From: Micropterus salmoides
Taxonomy: Eukaryota > Chordata > Actinopteri > Centrarchiformes > Centrarchidae
NCBI RefSeq assembly: GCF_014851395.1
Contig: NW_024040817.1
Location: 17,541,610-17,605,609 of the forward strand
Length of the DNA: 64,000 nt
Reading direction: 5' to 3'
The notes beneath the pieces were generated by a model. The model was not told where the DNA came from. It did not search any database and was given only the letters and a program-made list of their open reading frames with translations. Below, in pieces: positions 1 to 14,500 of the stretch. Each line of letters starts with the position of its first letter. The stretch's first letter is position 1. The position numbers were made by a program, and so were the translations under genes.

Positions 1-463
1 TGTTTATCTACCAGTATGATAAATATCTGTCCGAAGTTAAGATTGGTGTCCAATCCTTGTGATGAGAAGAGTGTTTGGTGTGTTGGACAAAGATGGAAAT
101 TACGAGGGCATTCGCGAAAATGGCTTAAAAATTCTACTGCAAGCAAGAGTTGGCCATGTGTTGGACGTGACCTTTAAAAATCCACAACCAAGAGCCTGCT
201 CCGGAAAGGTTAATTTCTGAATTTGCTGAATATTTCTTTTTCCGCCACACAGGAAATACCACCAGCGGCTGCCCCGACACTTCACTTATCAAGAACCCAA
301 GGCTAAAATATTCGAAAGCAAAAGGAGTTTATTGAAGCCAAAATGGTTGGTCGCTTTGGCTTTACAGCTCATTCATTTCCTCCAGCATTCCCAATCTCAT
401 TAAGCAGCGGAGGTCCCCCACAGGGGGTAGTACTAGTGTTTCCAGCTTTGAGAAAGACAAGTA

Positions 464-468
<5 letters not shown>

Positions 469-503
<35 letters not shown>
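469..503. repeat. Poly-T tract, 35 bases
   Basis: An uninterrupted T run. It could be the A-tail of a minus-strand retroposed fragment, but I recognise no element body next to it. Confidence 0.9.
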
Positions 504-507
<4 letters not shown>

Positions 508-1848
508 CTGAGCCTCATCAGGAATCTTCTTTGCTTATATTTAGCTGGTATTATCTTGATGTGCTGAGTGGGAATAGGCGTAGGTCATTAAAGGGACGGT
601 GGGGCCAACTGAGATATGGTTAGAAGTGACAACCAGTGGAAAAATATGACCTCACTTTAGGAGCCCTTTGTTGGCGGCGCCTCCTGAATGTTCAGTTTGT
701 CTATCTCCTTTTCTCGCTGTTCCTCTGCTTCTTCACCCCTAGCTGAGGCAGCGGGCGCCAGCCTGGCAGACTTTGAGTATGTGTGTCTGAGACTGTACGT
801 ACACTTGGACCATTTGGACAGGAAATTGTAGGAAACTGGAGTCCCCTGCGTCTCCTGAATCCAGGGGGGCAAAGGTCATAGTCAGGAGTTTGGCAATAGA
901 TGAAAATGTCTTGCCGCATTTTGAACTGACTTAAACGTCTTGACCATTTTGATGCATTCTTACGTAGCATGGCGTATAAGCCTTTTTTGTCTGCCACAGG
1001 GCATGTTGAAGAGGGGCAAAGCTGAGTGCAGTCAGGTAGGGTAGGGCATGTTTCGGGATTGGAAAGGGTGAGGAGAAACAACCCGACTCTGAGGGCCAGC
1101 AGCCTATTTGGCCCAAGAGCTTCAGGCTGTTCCCCTGCCAGCCTCGCCTGCCTACAGCAATATTTATGACCATTTTTTGGCAGGTGAGAGTAATTGAACA
1201 AGCATTTGTTATTTGGCAAACAAGTCTCTGGCTGCCGTGTCTGGGCTCAGAACGCCCCTTGTGTTGTAGTTTTTAACACTCTGCTAATTGGGCCACATTC
1301 AAACAGCGGTTGTAATGTGTTTTGAATGATCAGAGGTAATGTTTTTATTGCTGAATGTTTAATCGCTGATGAAACTGACACGTATAGCCCTTTTTTGTTT
1401 ATTTGGTTTCTTTAATGTTTGATTGTAACTGACAGCTGGTGGTGTTCTCTATGTGTAGAAATAGTTTCAGTTGTGCCAACAATTTAAAAAGTCTGTATAT
1501 AGATGTGAATGTAACGTTTTCATATAGAAAGTTTCTGCCGGACATGCAATTGCAGGAAATCAAGTCTTCAAGTTAAGTTTTTCAGAATAGTGCAGAGAAA
1601 TGGTGATGCCTTATACCCATCAAATCTAATGAATACCCAGGTTTACCTAAGCCATATACAGAACACAACTTTGCTTTTACTTATCCATGATAGCCCAAAC
1701 CACCACACTAAGTGTGCAACAGTTCCACCCCCCATCTTTTTCTTCAAATAAACGAATGTTTTTTTTGTTTTAACCATTCCACCTCTTCTTGATTTTAATC
1801 CTTCTTTAATGTAAGATTACTCCAACAAAAAAGGGGGCTAGTAGGGGT

Positions 1849-1864
1849 GGGGGGGGGGGGGGGG
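1849..1864. repeat. Poly-G tract, 16 bases
   Basis: An uninterrupted G run. Confidence 0.9.
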
Positions 1865-2323
1865 AATGTTGCATGTTTATTTGATTCCATATTTCTGATG
1901 TCTTTAGCACTTATTTTCTGTTTTTTAAGTAGCACAAAAGCAGAATTCAAGTTGATTGCAAGTGGTGTTCACTTATGCCCTTGTATTTCCTTTGCTGTGC
2001 TCTCCCCTTACTCACTTCCTCTTCGTTTTTTCCAATCCCCAGTTATAAACGACAGAGAAGAAATAAAACCGTCGAAGTCTCCTCACTGAGCTAATACAGG
2101 AAAACGATTGTGAGCATTTTCTAACAGAACATCAGCTTAAATTAAATGGCACATTTTATGAGAGCTGTGTAAATCACGCAACTCAGTTTGACATGTAAAA
2201 ACACCAGCTTTGCTTTAAATGGTACTTTGGGCACAATTAAAGGTACTTATACTGATGGCACCTTATTTCTTGTAAAAGCGCTAGTGGTAGATGGAAAAGC
2301 GATCTTAATGGTCTCAGCTTAGC

Positions 2324-2357
2324 TTTTTTTTTTTTTTTTTTTTTTTCCTTTTTTTTT
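2324..2357. repeat. Interrupted poly-T tract
   Basis: T23, then CC, then T9. Confidence 0.9.
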
Positions 2358-5300
2358 ATATAGACTCTGCGCATTGTTGAAAGGAGCCTTATAACGCAAG
2401 TATGTTTCTACTGTTGTCACGGTGAATAGGCCATTATATCATAAGCTGCGTTTGTGAGAGCAAGAGAAATAGGGACGTGAGGACAGGGTGTCACTGTGCC
2501 GCAAAGCCACCAGGCTGTGCGGGTAAACTGGGCCAAGAGCAACAGCTGACCCACACACAGCTCACAAAGAGCGACGCACACTTTCCTCCTCTCATTCCCT
2601 GCAGTTCGAGAGGGGCACTGTTTTCTACAGAATTTTCACATGCAAACCCGCATCAGCTGCAACTGTCTGTCTAACATGCGCTGTGGTGGTGTTTTGCTGT
2701 GCGTCTGTGTTGCTGCTGCACAGGGCCCCTTTTTAAAAGCCCCACGTTTTCACTATCTTCCGGTGATTTTGTGTGACAGGTGCATTCCTCCGGGCAGGGT
2801 AGAGTTTGAGCTTTTTATTAAAGCACATGAATCAATCAAGAGCCATGGTGCTGTGGGGCACAAGCACTCTTACCCCTATGTAGAATCTTGCCAGGAAAGG
2901 AGCCAGTGTCAATACTAAGCAGAGCACGGTTGGCTAGTATCAAGACAGGGCGTGCCATGCATGGCTGGGTGTCGGTTACCAGCCTGTCCGGTGATAAGTG
3001 AGGCAGTTGTGGTCGATACCATGACGCTGTGTCATAGAGGTTTGGCAAGTTGACCAGGTGATGCAGGAATGACTAATTTATACATAAGGAATTTATCTTT
3101 TGAGAAGTTATTGTGAACTCCCTGAAGAAGTGCTTTATCAGTGTTAGCATTAAGGAGTTTCAAGAACATGCTACAAAAGTGTTACCGCGGTCCCTGTGAA
3201 AGGCATAAAGGAAACATGTTGGCAAACTAAATCCCAGTTGTGCGCCATGTTCTGTTTTGTTCCCATCATTTTCACAGGTTTTATCCTTTTGTTACACAAC
3301 AGAGTCAGGGCCCAGTTGTAACACGACGTAGTTTTTGTTGTGCATATTGATGTTATTATTATTATTATTATTTTTTATCTGGACACAATAGGTCACACAG
3401 ACACAAAATAAAATGTCTGAAACCCCTTCGTCGTGGGAAAAACATGCACTTGATGTAGCGCCGTGGGCTCTGAAGAGGGGAAATCCTTTTAAAATCTAAG
3501 AAATACAAATTAGTAAACAACCTAAAAATAATTCATATAAATGGATGTGTATGAAGTTATACGTTTACACATACAGTTATTATACATTTACAGGTCACAG
3601 CATGCATACAGACATTTTGCTTTTCCTCCTTCTTTCCCCCCCCCCCTCCCTGCAAGTCTGTGGCAGGTTAATAAAATAAACATACATCCACCAGTGGCAA
3701 TGGCAGGCATGTCAGACTCCCTTAGCTGTCATCAGCCGTGTGTGTGTGTGGTGGGAGGGGGGTCATTTGATGCATGTGTGTGAGTCTGTTTCCAACACAG
3801 GCTGTCACTTTTAGCTGGGGCTTGTCTGTCAAAGCATTCTGTGTTAGTGCCCCTTCCTAGGTTCATTGCGAGCACATATGGGGCCGGGCAGCACGCTTTG
3901 TACCAGTCCAGTTAACTGCTGTTGATCAGAGCTCAGTATGTTGTAATTCTATTGATTGTGGGAAGATGATGTGCCCTTGTTATTTGATAGCTCTGATTGG
4001 AAGCACTTAAAATAGACATTAGTTGCAGGCTGCCCAAATATTTTGCCATGTACTATGCTGGTTTAGGGTAAAGTGGTCAGGTTTTTACTATGCCTACTCA
4101 CTCACTTTCTTTAGAGATTAACTACTGCGCGACTAAAGAGGATGTTGAAGAGTAGCTGGGTGGGTGGGGGTGTGTGTGGGCCCTTGTCCTCTAAAGGTTT
4201 TGTGGTGTAGGCCAAGCACAACGCTCTCTCTCTCGCTCTCTTTTTTTACCCCCCCCCCCCCTCCCCCCTTTGAAGTTTGTCCCAATTCCAGTAGAGTGGT
4301 ACAGGGTCAGGATGGAGAGGAGGATTAACAAGGCTCCTGGTATAGATGGATGAAAGGATGGTGGGATGAATGGTCTTTATGAAGTGTTAGATGAGAGGGG
4401 GGAAGGCCAGGTGATGACAGCCCAGTAGACTTTGGTTCTAAAGCAGACATGGTGATGGAGAGTCCGGATCTAAGGTTTAGATTAAAGACAGGATCAGTCC
4501 TGGCAGCACTGATATCACCACACGATGCACTTGTCTGTGGCCATATTTACAGTAGTGGTTAATGTTTCACCCCTGGCTATCAATGGACGTTTGAGATTTC
4601 TTTGTCCGGCAGAATCTTTGGTTTGAATGTTACTTGTTTGCTGCTTTCAGAGGTGATGAACTTCAGTAAAACACAATATGATGGGGAGAAGACTAGTTTG
4701 ACTAATCAAACCAGTTTACCGTCTTGCCCTATTTGTCATTTGCCGAGAGTGAGGCCCCGGTGTTTTCAGTGATGCTGAATGTCCATGGAACTCGGTCACA
4801 GAGAGAAATGGCGTTTGCTTTGTGGTGTTTAGCTTCCTCTTGCTCACACACTCGCAAACAATATACATACTGCACAAAAACACAATGAATGTATGTGAGC
4901 GCACATGCCACTGCGCCACAGTGTTAAACATCCCCACCTTGCAGCCTCGGCGCTGCTCGGCATTAAACAGACAGTGATTGATCTACGGTATGATTGTTTA
5001 TTTTGCCATGCTGTCAGTGATGGATGAAGATTTGCATGCATTTGAAAAGTCTGTGTGAAATATGGTTGAGAGCGAGGGGAGGGGGTTGTTTTAAAATCAA
5101 CTTCCCCAAGGAGAAATACCAGCGGGCCTATGGGACGACCTGTCATCGTACCTTCCCCGGTCTCAAATTAAATGCCCCCTATAGTGCTGTAGTAACTCAG
5201 CAATCACCATTTTAATACCTCTGTAGGATTGTAAACTGTTATTTTTCTTGGGGTGTAAATTGTTTGTGTGCCAGAGAAACCAGTGGTGTGTGGATGCTGC

Positions 5301-8300
5301 GTGTGTAGAGGAATTTCAGTCTTCCTATGTATTCAGCTTTTGAGAAATTCACATTGATTACATCACTCTGAGATTGCCGTTGCTTAATTTCATGTCAGTA
5401 GTTTCCCATTCACATTACAGGCTAATCAAAATTTCCCTCTAACACCATTGTCTTGACTGGCATTGTTGCTGCATTTGAGGCTTGCTGCAACATACATTCA
5501 GCTGCAAATGTGTGACATGTTTCTTTAAAATCCTAATGCCATTGATATTCAGTGGGCTCTGTTGTCAGTTGATTGAATTCCTTCATCACAAAACTTCCCT
5601 CTGTCCACAGATGACAGCCTCTGCGCAGCAAGACATTTCTAACACCCTCTTTAGTTACCATCCCCCCACGAGGCCAAAAAGGAACCAGGGCGAATGAATA
5701 GAAAGGGGAACTCGAGACACAATGCCTACCTGTCCTCCCTCCCTCTCTTCCACCTACCAACTCCCCTGTGGCAGCCCTTCTTTTCCTCTTTTCCTTTTTG
5801 CTGGCAGAAGCTGTCTGACTCCTCAGATTTTTTTTCACACAGGCAGATGGCTTGATCTGGAGTGTCTCCAGCCCAGACTCAAAACAAAATCAAACCCCAA
5901 ATCCTCCATCTTCATCATAATAATAATTATATATATATATAAAAAATCCCTCCCACCCCCAAATTTTCCTCATAACAGACACCTTGTTTATCTGCCAATT
6001 TTTATAAACCATGGAAACCAGGCTTCCCCTTTTTCACATCTCGTTTCTCTCTTTCAAAAAACGTTTGCTTTCACTTGCCAAACATCTCTCTGAATCCAAG
6101 CTCATTTGAAGACAAAAGGGAGAAGGCTTGCTTCTGCCTTCTTGTCTCTTTTAAGCAGCGATAACTTCAGCACATTGCACATCATTATTGAGGATGAGGT
6201 TCAGTGTGAGGTGAGTGAGCTTACAGCTGCGAGCAAAAGTTATAACACATGCTGTAGAGGAGTCACTCAGGGTTTTAGCGCTCACAGCAACCTGGTCGAA
6301 TTGGTTTCTAGTGTGCAGAATGTTTGCTGTTTACAACGACAAAGTCTGACTTTAAAAGAATGCTTATTATGTCCTGGCTGGCCGGAAACTAAAGAAATAA
6401 AAGACTAGCTTTTAGGACATTATTTTCTAAGCTTAAAAAGATTAGAAGCAGTGATCTTGGACATCATGGCCATGGCAGCTTAACTTTAATTTGAGATCAA
6501 GCTGGTGTTCGATACTTGATATGATGTTGGGCCAGGGGATCCAAAGTTCTCATTTCACCTTTTGAGTTTTAAATTAGAACCATGTGACCATAACCTCTAG
6601 TGGGCAGAGGATTTACTCCCCACTGGCAATTGAAAGGAACCTCTTTCTTTTCTCTGCCTGGGTCTTCCACAGCACTTTGTCATGTAAAGAGGCCCTTATC
6701 TGGCTCTGGTTGGGGGTAAAGAGGCTGGAGAGAAATGGCAAGCTAGATCCCTGGGGCCAACAGAGATTGACGCATGATAAATGAGCGAGTGTGATTGACT
6801 GGTCCTTTTGAGTAGAGTGCCTTAGGCCCGCCCACTGATGTGTCCCTCCGGGAGGTCAACTTTGACCCCTCCCGCCACCTGCTTGCTCCTGACCCTTGAC
6901 CTTTGGCTGGACTTGTCCGTGGAAAAACCATGTTGATCTAGAGCTTTAAACACGTGGCCATATTAGAAATTAGGTGGTAATTTTGCAAGTAACCTTTTTG
7001 TTTTGTGTATTTTGAGTGTTTATCTGTATTTTTTCCATAAATACATTGACCATTATACAGTATGATATGTAGTTGAAATCATCGTTTTCCATTTCCTTCT
7101 CTTCCCCTTTCGGTCCATCTTAAAGCAATACAAACTCTGATCCATCTCATTGAATGTCTCAGCAAATGATTTCTCATTTAGCCCATGTACCTCACCTCCC
7201 ACCCACCCGGTGTGCTGCAATTTCCGCCGTGTCCTATGGCTTTCTGCTCTGCTCCTTGCTCCTTACATTTGTTTTGCTGTGTCTCGTAAATGGCTGGCCA
7301 ACAATGACAATTTAATGGACGAAACGAGGGCTGGGAAGTGTAGCGATTTCACAAGGCCTGATTTAATTTTCCTCATTCGGGCTAAATTGGGCCACGGTGT
7401 CAGGGTAAATAAACAGAATGCATCTGGACTGCAATAAAGAGAGTGAAATGGCAAGAGGGTGTGTGAATAAGAGGGTGCGCTGTAAAGGTTGCTTTTTCCA
7501 TTCCCCCATGAACGGTTATAGATTTATTACAGAATGCTTGTCTAGCACTTCACTTGTGGACTAGCTCAACCTTTAAATGGTGCAGTAAATAAAAACATTT
7601 TAGGGGTGGGTGTGTGTGTGTGTGTGTGGGGGGCAAGAAGTTGATGAGGTATTTTTTGGTGGGCTCTGGTCCACTTTAGCCGACTCCTGAATATTGCCAC
7701 TCATTTGAAATTTTGCACACCAGTCACAGCTGCCTTTTCCCTAAGGCTAATAACTGAGAAGACATAAGTTGGTCTTTGTTTACCAATTTCTAAGAAAAAC
7801 TTGGTATGTAACAGGATGTATGTTACGGAGGCCACAAAGCAGCCATTTTGTTGAACAATACACTTGGTCATGTGTCTGCATATACGTGGTGAAGTGTGCA
7901 TGCAGCAGAAAAAAACCTTAGCTCTGCAGTAGTGTGTCATCTCTGACACATGTTTATTGTGACCCTTTGTTGTTCTGGATTAATGCCAGCACATGTAGGT
8001 CTGGGATTATAACTGTGTGTGTGTGTGTGTACTCATGTAGTTGAATGTATGTATGTGTCCAAGATAAATGGCAAGTGCATACAAGTTTTAAGACGGGGTA
8101 AAAAAACATTGTATGTACCTCCCATATTCCTCAAAGTGTGGGCCAGAAGAAACAAAAAAGCTTTACGACCTCACACACTCCCTCACCCCCCCCTCCTCCT
8201 TATCTCTTCTCTTTGATATTGAATTACCTCATTGACCAGGACAACAAAGAAATAACAGGCCTTAACTATTGACCCACCCCAGAGCTTCCACATAGCTCCT

Positions 8301-8413
8301 TCCCAAAGAACTCTGCTGATGTCAGCTCCCTGCCATGCAATGCAAGCCTCCGTGTGCACATGAAGTCTCATTTCCATAAGGAAAATAGTTCACTAGACAC
8401 AGAGCCTGGAGGG

Positions 8414-8580
8414 TAATTATTTGCTTTGTTAAATTGGGTAATTAACTTGTCACCCAAGTGATATTTGTGGCTTGTTCACAACAGTTTGATTCATTTTCCC
8501 TCCTGTTAAGCGATGGGAGACTGCGAAATAATGATGATGTCTATGAAATAATAGTTATGTTGCCTAATTATTGCTTTGTT
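8414..8580. promoter_or_regulatory. Candidate intronic enhancer with duplicated SOX/homeodomain-like word
   Basis: TAATTATTTGCTTTGTT (8414-8430) and TAATTATTGCTTTGTT (8565-8580) are near-identical, 150 bp apart. Each joins a homeodomain-type TAATTA core to a SOX-type CTTTGTT core. GGTAATTAAC lies between them at about 8438. The surrounding sequence is AT-rich, free of simple repeats and has the look of a conserved non-coding element. Function is inference only. Confidence 0.25.
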
Positions 8581-11500
8581 GGAATGGTCTCGTTTGACTT
8601 GCAAGTTACATGAAAAATTGCACACAGAGTATTGCTAGTAGCATCAAACATTTCAACTGCTGTGGACCAATTCTGTGCAATAAATACTCACCATATATTC
8701 TGAATGAGCTTACTATGTAGTATTTTCCTAGTTGCAGCTATCTTGGTGGATGAGATACATTTTGAAGGTGGGTTTTTAGATCTATTCCTGTTTGTTGCAG
8801 TTGAATGGATAACGTGTAGGAGGGACTGTTTCCAGGCGGTTTCTTTGATTCATAAGCTACATTTGAAGGTGTACAATTAGCAACCCGCGATTGTACGTGT
8901 GCCTATACATTGAGACATACACAAACACACAGACAGCATTGACTTGCTCGTCAGAAACAGCTGCTAAGAGAAGGGATGGATATGCACCTCTTGGCCCTGA
9001 CTGTGTGTATGTGTACATAACAGTACACAGTCTGCCAGTAATGATCCAGACAAGCACTTGTGCAGTGTGAGCTTTTAAGCCCTTCAGAGACGGCCTTGTG
9101 TATCTATGTGTATATGCGTGTGTACAGTGTAGAAAGAGTGCCGTGTTGTGACGCGCTTGTTAGTGAGATTGTCAGCCAGAGAGAAACTTGACCTTACATG
9201 GTCTGTACAAGCTACTCTGTTGTTACTGTCATCAGCCCCAGTCACACTAGTGGAAAATGGGTCTCTTTGCTTTGCAAAACAGTCCTAGCAAAGACATTTA
9301 TTTTGGTTTTTTAGCATCACATCAATTGTGTCACTGGTGTGGGAGGTCTGGCTAAATTGCAAAATTTTATTTCACTTTGTATCCAATTTTACAAATGTTA
9401 CAGCTATCATTAAGACAAATAAACTTTTGTTTATTTACCCATGAGGAACCTTGCTAAAACCAGGGTAGGCAAACTAGCAAAAGAATCCAACCGGGAAAAA
9501 AATCCCACCCCCTGCCTTTATGCCTCCCCTCTTAGCCACTCCTCCAAAATGCATTTCCATGCACACTGAGTACACGGGCAGAGTGCGCCAAGGTAGATGG
9601 ATAGGTAAGTAGACCATAATTTCATTCAGACCAAATGAAAGGATTGGCCATGTTTGACAGTCCTGCAACAGCCACAGATAGCAGATTGTTTTCCTTTTTG
9701 TGTCAAAGCATTCGACTTATTGATTGCTGTGTGGATGTAAAGAGAATTTGAACAATTGTAACAAAAATGCCTCTGAAATTAATTGCCTACCCCAGCTTTA
9801 ATGACAGCATACTGCAGTGAAGTTGTATCTGCAATGAAAAAGAGGTATTTGCACATTCCTGTCAGATACAAAACCTTACACAGCCTTCCGCTAAAAAAGT
9901 TATTCAGATGTGAAAGACGTGTGTTATTCTGAAGTGGAGGTCGAGCTCAGGGGCCTGAACCTTTTTAGGAGTTTGTTCCACTCCAAGGTTATCCACAGGC
10001 CTGGATTTTGCACTGTTTAAACGGGATTTCCAAATGGGATTTAGGAGTGCTAGCCAATATTTTCATGCTCTCATCTCAGCTCATTTTGGTTTGTTTATGG
10101 TCTGGATCCTCATGCCATCTACCACTACAAGCAGCTGCATGTCGACTCACACACACGCACCCACACACTGAGACAGACCCAGGGCATGTGCGCACAGTTG
10201 CACACACAAAGTCAGACTAACCCTCAAGACTTACCAACAAGTGTGCACGCACATCAGGGCCAACAGAGGGCATCTCGGGACACACAGAGTGCTGCCCCAC
10301 CTCCAGCCTGGCTAGTTGTTGCCTGTGTGCCCCCACCAGCCTTATGCCAACAGGCGGGTTAATATTGCCACCAGCTGCAGAGGGGGTGATGCCAACCAGT
10401 GCCAACCGGCACCAGGCCCAGAGTGGCCACACAGGAGCCACTGTGTGCTCCTCTTCTCTTGACACTGTTTTCCCGTTTATGCAGCTTTTTTTAAGGGTTA
10501 GGCACGCAAAATACTGGATGGACTGTTTGATTCAACTATAATTCTAAAGTAAAAAAAGAATCACATACCTTTGCAGTTCTCACTTATTCCCACAATTTCA
10601 TCGCATAAAAACGCCCCAAAACATCAATTATTTTTAGAAAAGCTGCCGCATTTTAAGCCACAACAATCACAAAAAGATCCTCGAAATCCTGGAGGGACTG
10701 CTCATTGGAGTGGTGCATTATGGGCTAACAGAGAGGAAGGCCTTCCTTGTTGGTCCTTTTACTTGTTCAGTCACTTATCTTTCCTTACAATGTTTCTCTC
10801 TGTCTCACCAAGATGCTGTTTGTTTTTCTGCCGTGTCATTGTTCTCACATCTGTTTCTCTAAAACCACAATGTCATGCTGTATTATTGCCTCCGTTGTCA
10901 TGGAGATGTGGTGCTTCTCTTGTTGCATCAGAGTCAGTTGTGCTCTCATGGCAGCTGTTACCATCAAAGATAAGACCACAGACTTTCAGAGTCTTCAGGT
11001 TAAGAAAAGGTAAAGCAGTAGCCTTTTGGTGGTATGTGTGTTAATGCTGATGCATGCTGTCGTGAAAATAGAGGGTAATGTCTTTGCCTAGGGTTGCTGA
11101 CAGGGGGTTTCAAGGCAAGCAGTACTCAGAGGTTTGCGGAGGATCCAATGGTACACGCACCCACAGCATGTCATCAACACATAATGTCTGTGGTCCTCTG
11201 TGACAGACTGAACGGATAAGGATGTAGCACTGAGGTCTGGCCCAACACCCAATGTAACAAAGAAGCTAAAAGCAAAAGTGCACAGATGGTGTTTTTTTTT
11301 TTTTTTTTTGTTAACAAAATTTTAGAAAAACATTTTCTGAGGTTGTTCTCAGTTTGGAAGGTGTTGCATCATTGGATAAAATGTCACATTGTTTAAAAAA
11401 AATTTTTAGTAGTTATAGTACTATTGTAGTTTTACAATTCAAACATATGGTGATTTTAGGGTTTATTGATGAGCTAAGGCACTTGAAACCGCTGTCAGAA

Positions 11501-14500
11501 CCACTAAAACTCTGGCATCAATAAAGAGCTTGGTTTCTACAAAACTTTGCAAACATTTGAAGTAAATGTTTCATACTGACATAGCTGCTTTTGTAAATTA
11601 TTGAGGTGCAGGCGCAATCCACAATGGTATCAGATTCTGTGTGTGTGTGTGTTGAGAGAGTTGAGGGTATGAAGAAAGAGGTTATTTTGCGGCAACAAAA
11701 ACAGAAAAAAGTAACTTAATTCAGAGACCTGACCGAGTCTACTACAAGAGCACCGTTACAGCACACACAGGTGCTTATTGATCTTCTAAAGACTTAATCA
11801 CACTCACATCAACATACACCACCAGTTCAGCGTTTCTAAAAATGCCTGTGCCGATATTGAACTTCTTTTGGTTGGAAGCTGTGCTAGAAGGGCTCGAGAG
11901 ATTGTATAGGGAGGTGCAGAGGCCATCTGTTTTTCTTTTCCTCTGCATTTGTTAAATCTAAACGGAGATGCAAGTGGGATTCAAATAGCCGGTGATGACA
12001 ACATTTTAGGCATCGCTACAAAGAGTGGGAGAAGCTTCTGAAGTGGCTTTTTTTTTTCTTTTTTCTTCACAAATGAACTCCTTTTGCAGTTATCTAACTT
12101 TCATCTTCGTCATTTAGCTCTTCACTTGTGTGGGCAAGCGGCAGCCTTTCTCACACGCTCAATATGTTTTTATGTCCTGCTCGTGGAAAGGGGAATTAAT
12201 GAGTCTTTCTAGTAAAGCAGCTTGCCTGAGCTCGTGCAAAGTTCTGCGAGGGTAAATGAGTTTAAGGCCTCAGGCCATGAGTTGTTGTTCGTGTGTGTGT
12301 GTGTGTGTTGGTGCTTGTGTGTTTCTTCCTGTCTGATTGTTTACAGCCTCACCTAACTGGATTCCAGATGTAATCCTACGGTCTTTCTGACAACTCTCTA
12401 GAGGTACCCCCTCAGGCGTTACCCTCACATCAGCTTGCTCCAATACAAATGGCATCTTCCACTAGTAGCACACAGATGCTGCATTATCTGACCAGAGGCC
12501 GGTGGTTCTCTGTATATTCGTATAAGCCTGTTGGCCTGCAGGCTGTTCCTGTCAGACAACGCATGAGACTAATGAGGTTACTCTGTTTCCTGTTTCTGCC
12601 TTCCTGTCCCCTCCTTATGTTTGTAGGAGTGGGAGGGCTTCAGCTCTGTGGCACGATAGGTCTACCCACTGTAACATAACTTGCATATGCTTGCAAACAT
12701 AGTCTGTGTTTGTGTGTGTGTGGATGTATGCGCACGCCATACTTCTGTAAGTATTTAGCTACACTATGTCGGGCCAGGCAGTATCATAAGATGTTCCAGT
12801 CATGTGATGGGACCGACACACACAATACTCCTCCAGATACAACAGAGTGTGTCAAGTGTTGCCACATTTAAAGGCCAAACCTGGCAAGCTGGCAGGCAAA
12901 AAAACCCCTAAAAAATAGCCTAGTTTTTGGTAATATATATCACTGCTGTCTTATGAAATAAACTGAGGAAGTCACTTGATGATTCAAGCAAATGCCCCTC
13001 AGCATTTCTACATTATTTAGTTGTATGACCCCAGAGTGCATTAAATCCACCTACCCAAAGATTACAACAATCAAAATGCACTGTCAAATGTGTTTCCACT
13101 TTGTAAAATAAGATTCTTCTATGTTTATTTCCTTTAACCCAGTGTTTGAGAGGGCCAGCAGCAGATAAATTGTGACCTTGTGGTGTTTTTAGAGGTGTAG
13201 CGGCAGAAATGTGACCTTCCTTGTAAATGGAGAAATTGTTAAAGAATTTTCCGATAGCACTGCCATAGCCTTAGGCAATTTGCTGGACATGATTATACGT
13301 ATTCATCATGTAAATACACATTTTGTGACCTTTTTATTACACTTGAACAACATTTGACATCTAAGTAAATAAACATCCTGATAGGACTTTTCTGATGTGG
13401 AAGTATTTTCTTAACGCCAGAGATGAGTGGTGCCTGGTGTCAAACAATGAAGAGCACATTCCTTTGGCTCTATGAATCTAAAGAAATAAACTATTGATGT
13501 TAGCTGTCATACCTCATATTTCTGTGTTTCTCTATGAGGAGGAGAGAAGGTTAGCAGTGTTAAGAGGGATCAGCAGAAGAGCCTTCCAAGGCTCCAGAGG
13601 GAATAGCAGGGAGGCGCAGGAGCCATTACGGCTGCTACCATGATGAATGACAGCATGTTGGGGAGCGCCGTTGATCTGAACTTACTGTCCACATGACCAC
13701 AGTTAGTGAGCTTGTGTTTATGTGCATGTGCCCATAGTGAAAAGGATTGAGTCAAACCTCTGGTCAGCGGCAAGTAGCCAAAGTGAAAGGGATATGTGAT
13801 ATGAGTATGTTGAGTGAGGCTGTTCTGAGGCTGCCATTTTTTTTTATACAATACTGGCACACACGCATACACACAGGTTGCTTTATACTATGTTTACCAC
13901 ACATTTATAGTATTTTAGTCTATTGTAAGGTAGCCCGGTCCCTCTGCCTGAACAGTCAGCACTCTCAGACTGCCAAATGTAACTTAAGAATATGAAGAAT
14001 TTTCCTCAGCTGAGCTCTAAAACCCATGGCAGACTGTGAAACTGACAGACACCATTGTAAAGCTGATATTATACTGTTACTTTAACATTTCACTTTATGA
14101 GAGACACTTAAAATTCCCACAGCAACAATTCCACCATCCTTTTTTCGGCTTTGTGGCACTGAATGCCCAGGAAACAGTTGCTTTCTGCCCCGGCTCTTTA
14201 CTGCAATGCTCCTCTGGTGCTGTGTGCAAGGTATTCTGAGACCAGAACTCAAATCAACTTCTTCGATGTACTGTTAGATAATCTGTCAAAACTGCTCTAA
14301 CAGTCACTTTTCCAGGAATGTGGAAAAACAAACCAGTTTTTTTTTTTGATGAATGCCTGAATCTCTTAAAGTCTGGTGAACAGGTGGTCCAATTTATCAA
14401 TTGATTCCATTTTGGTTGTGCGGTGGATCAGGGATATTTGCAGTCAAACAACTGCATTTTTAGTCAAAAGTGGCATGTATGCATTCATGTGGGAGTAAAA

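Noticed and set aside
469..503. Poly-T as the tail of a reverse-oriented retroposed gene or LINE
   Set aside because: No coding or repeat-like body follows on the minus strand, and no flanking duplication is visible.
701..1219. 172-codon minus-strand open frame
   Set aside because: No domain I recognise, no supporting splice sites, and another minus-strand frame overlaps it; consistent with a random frame in moderately GC-rich sequence.
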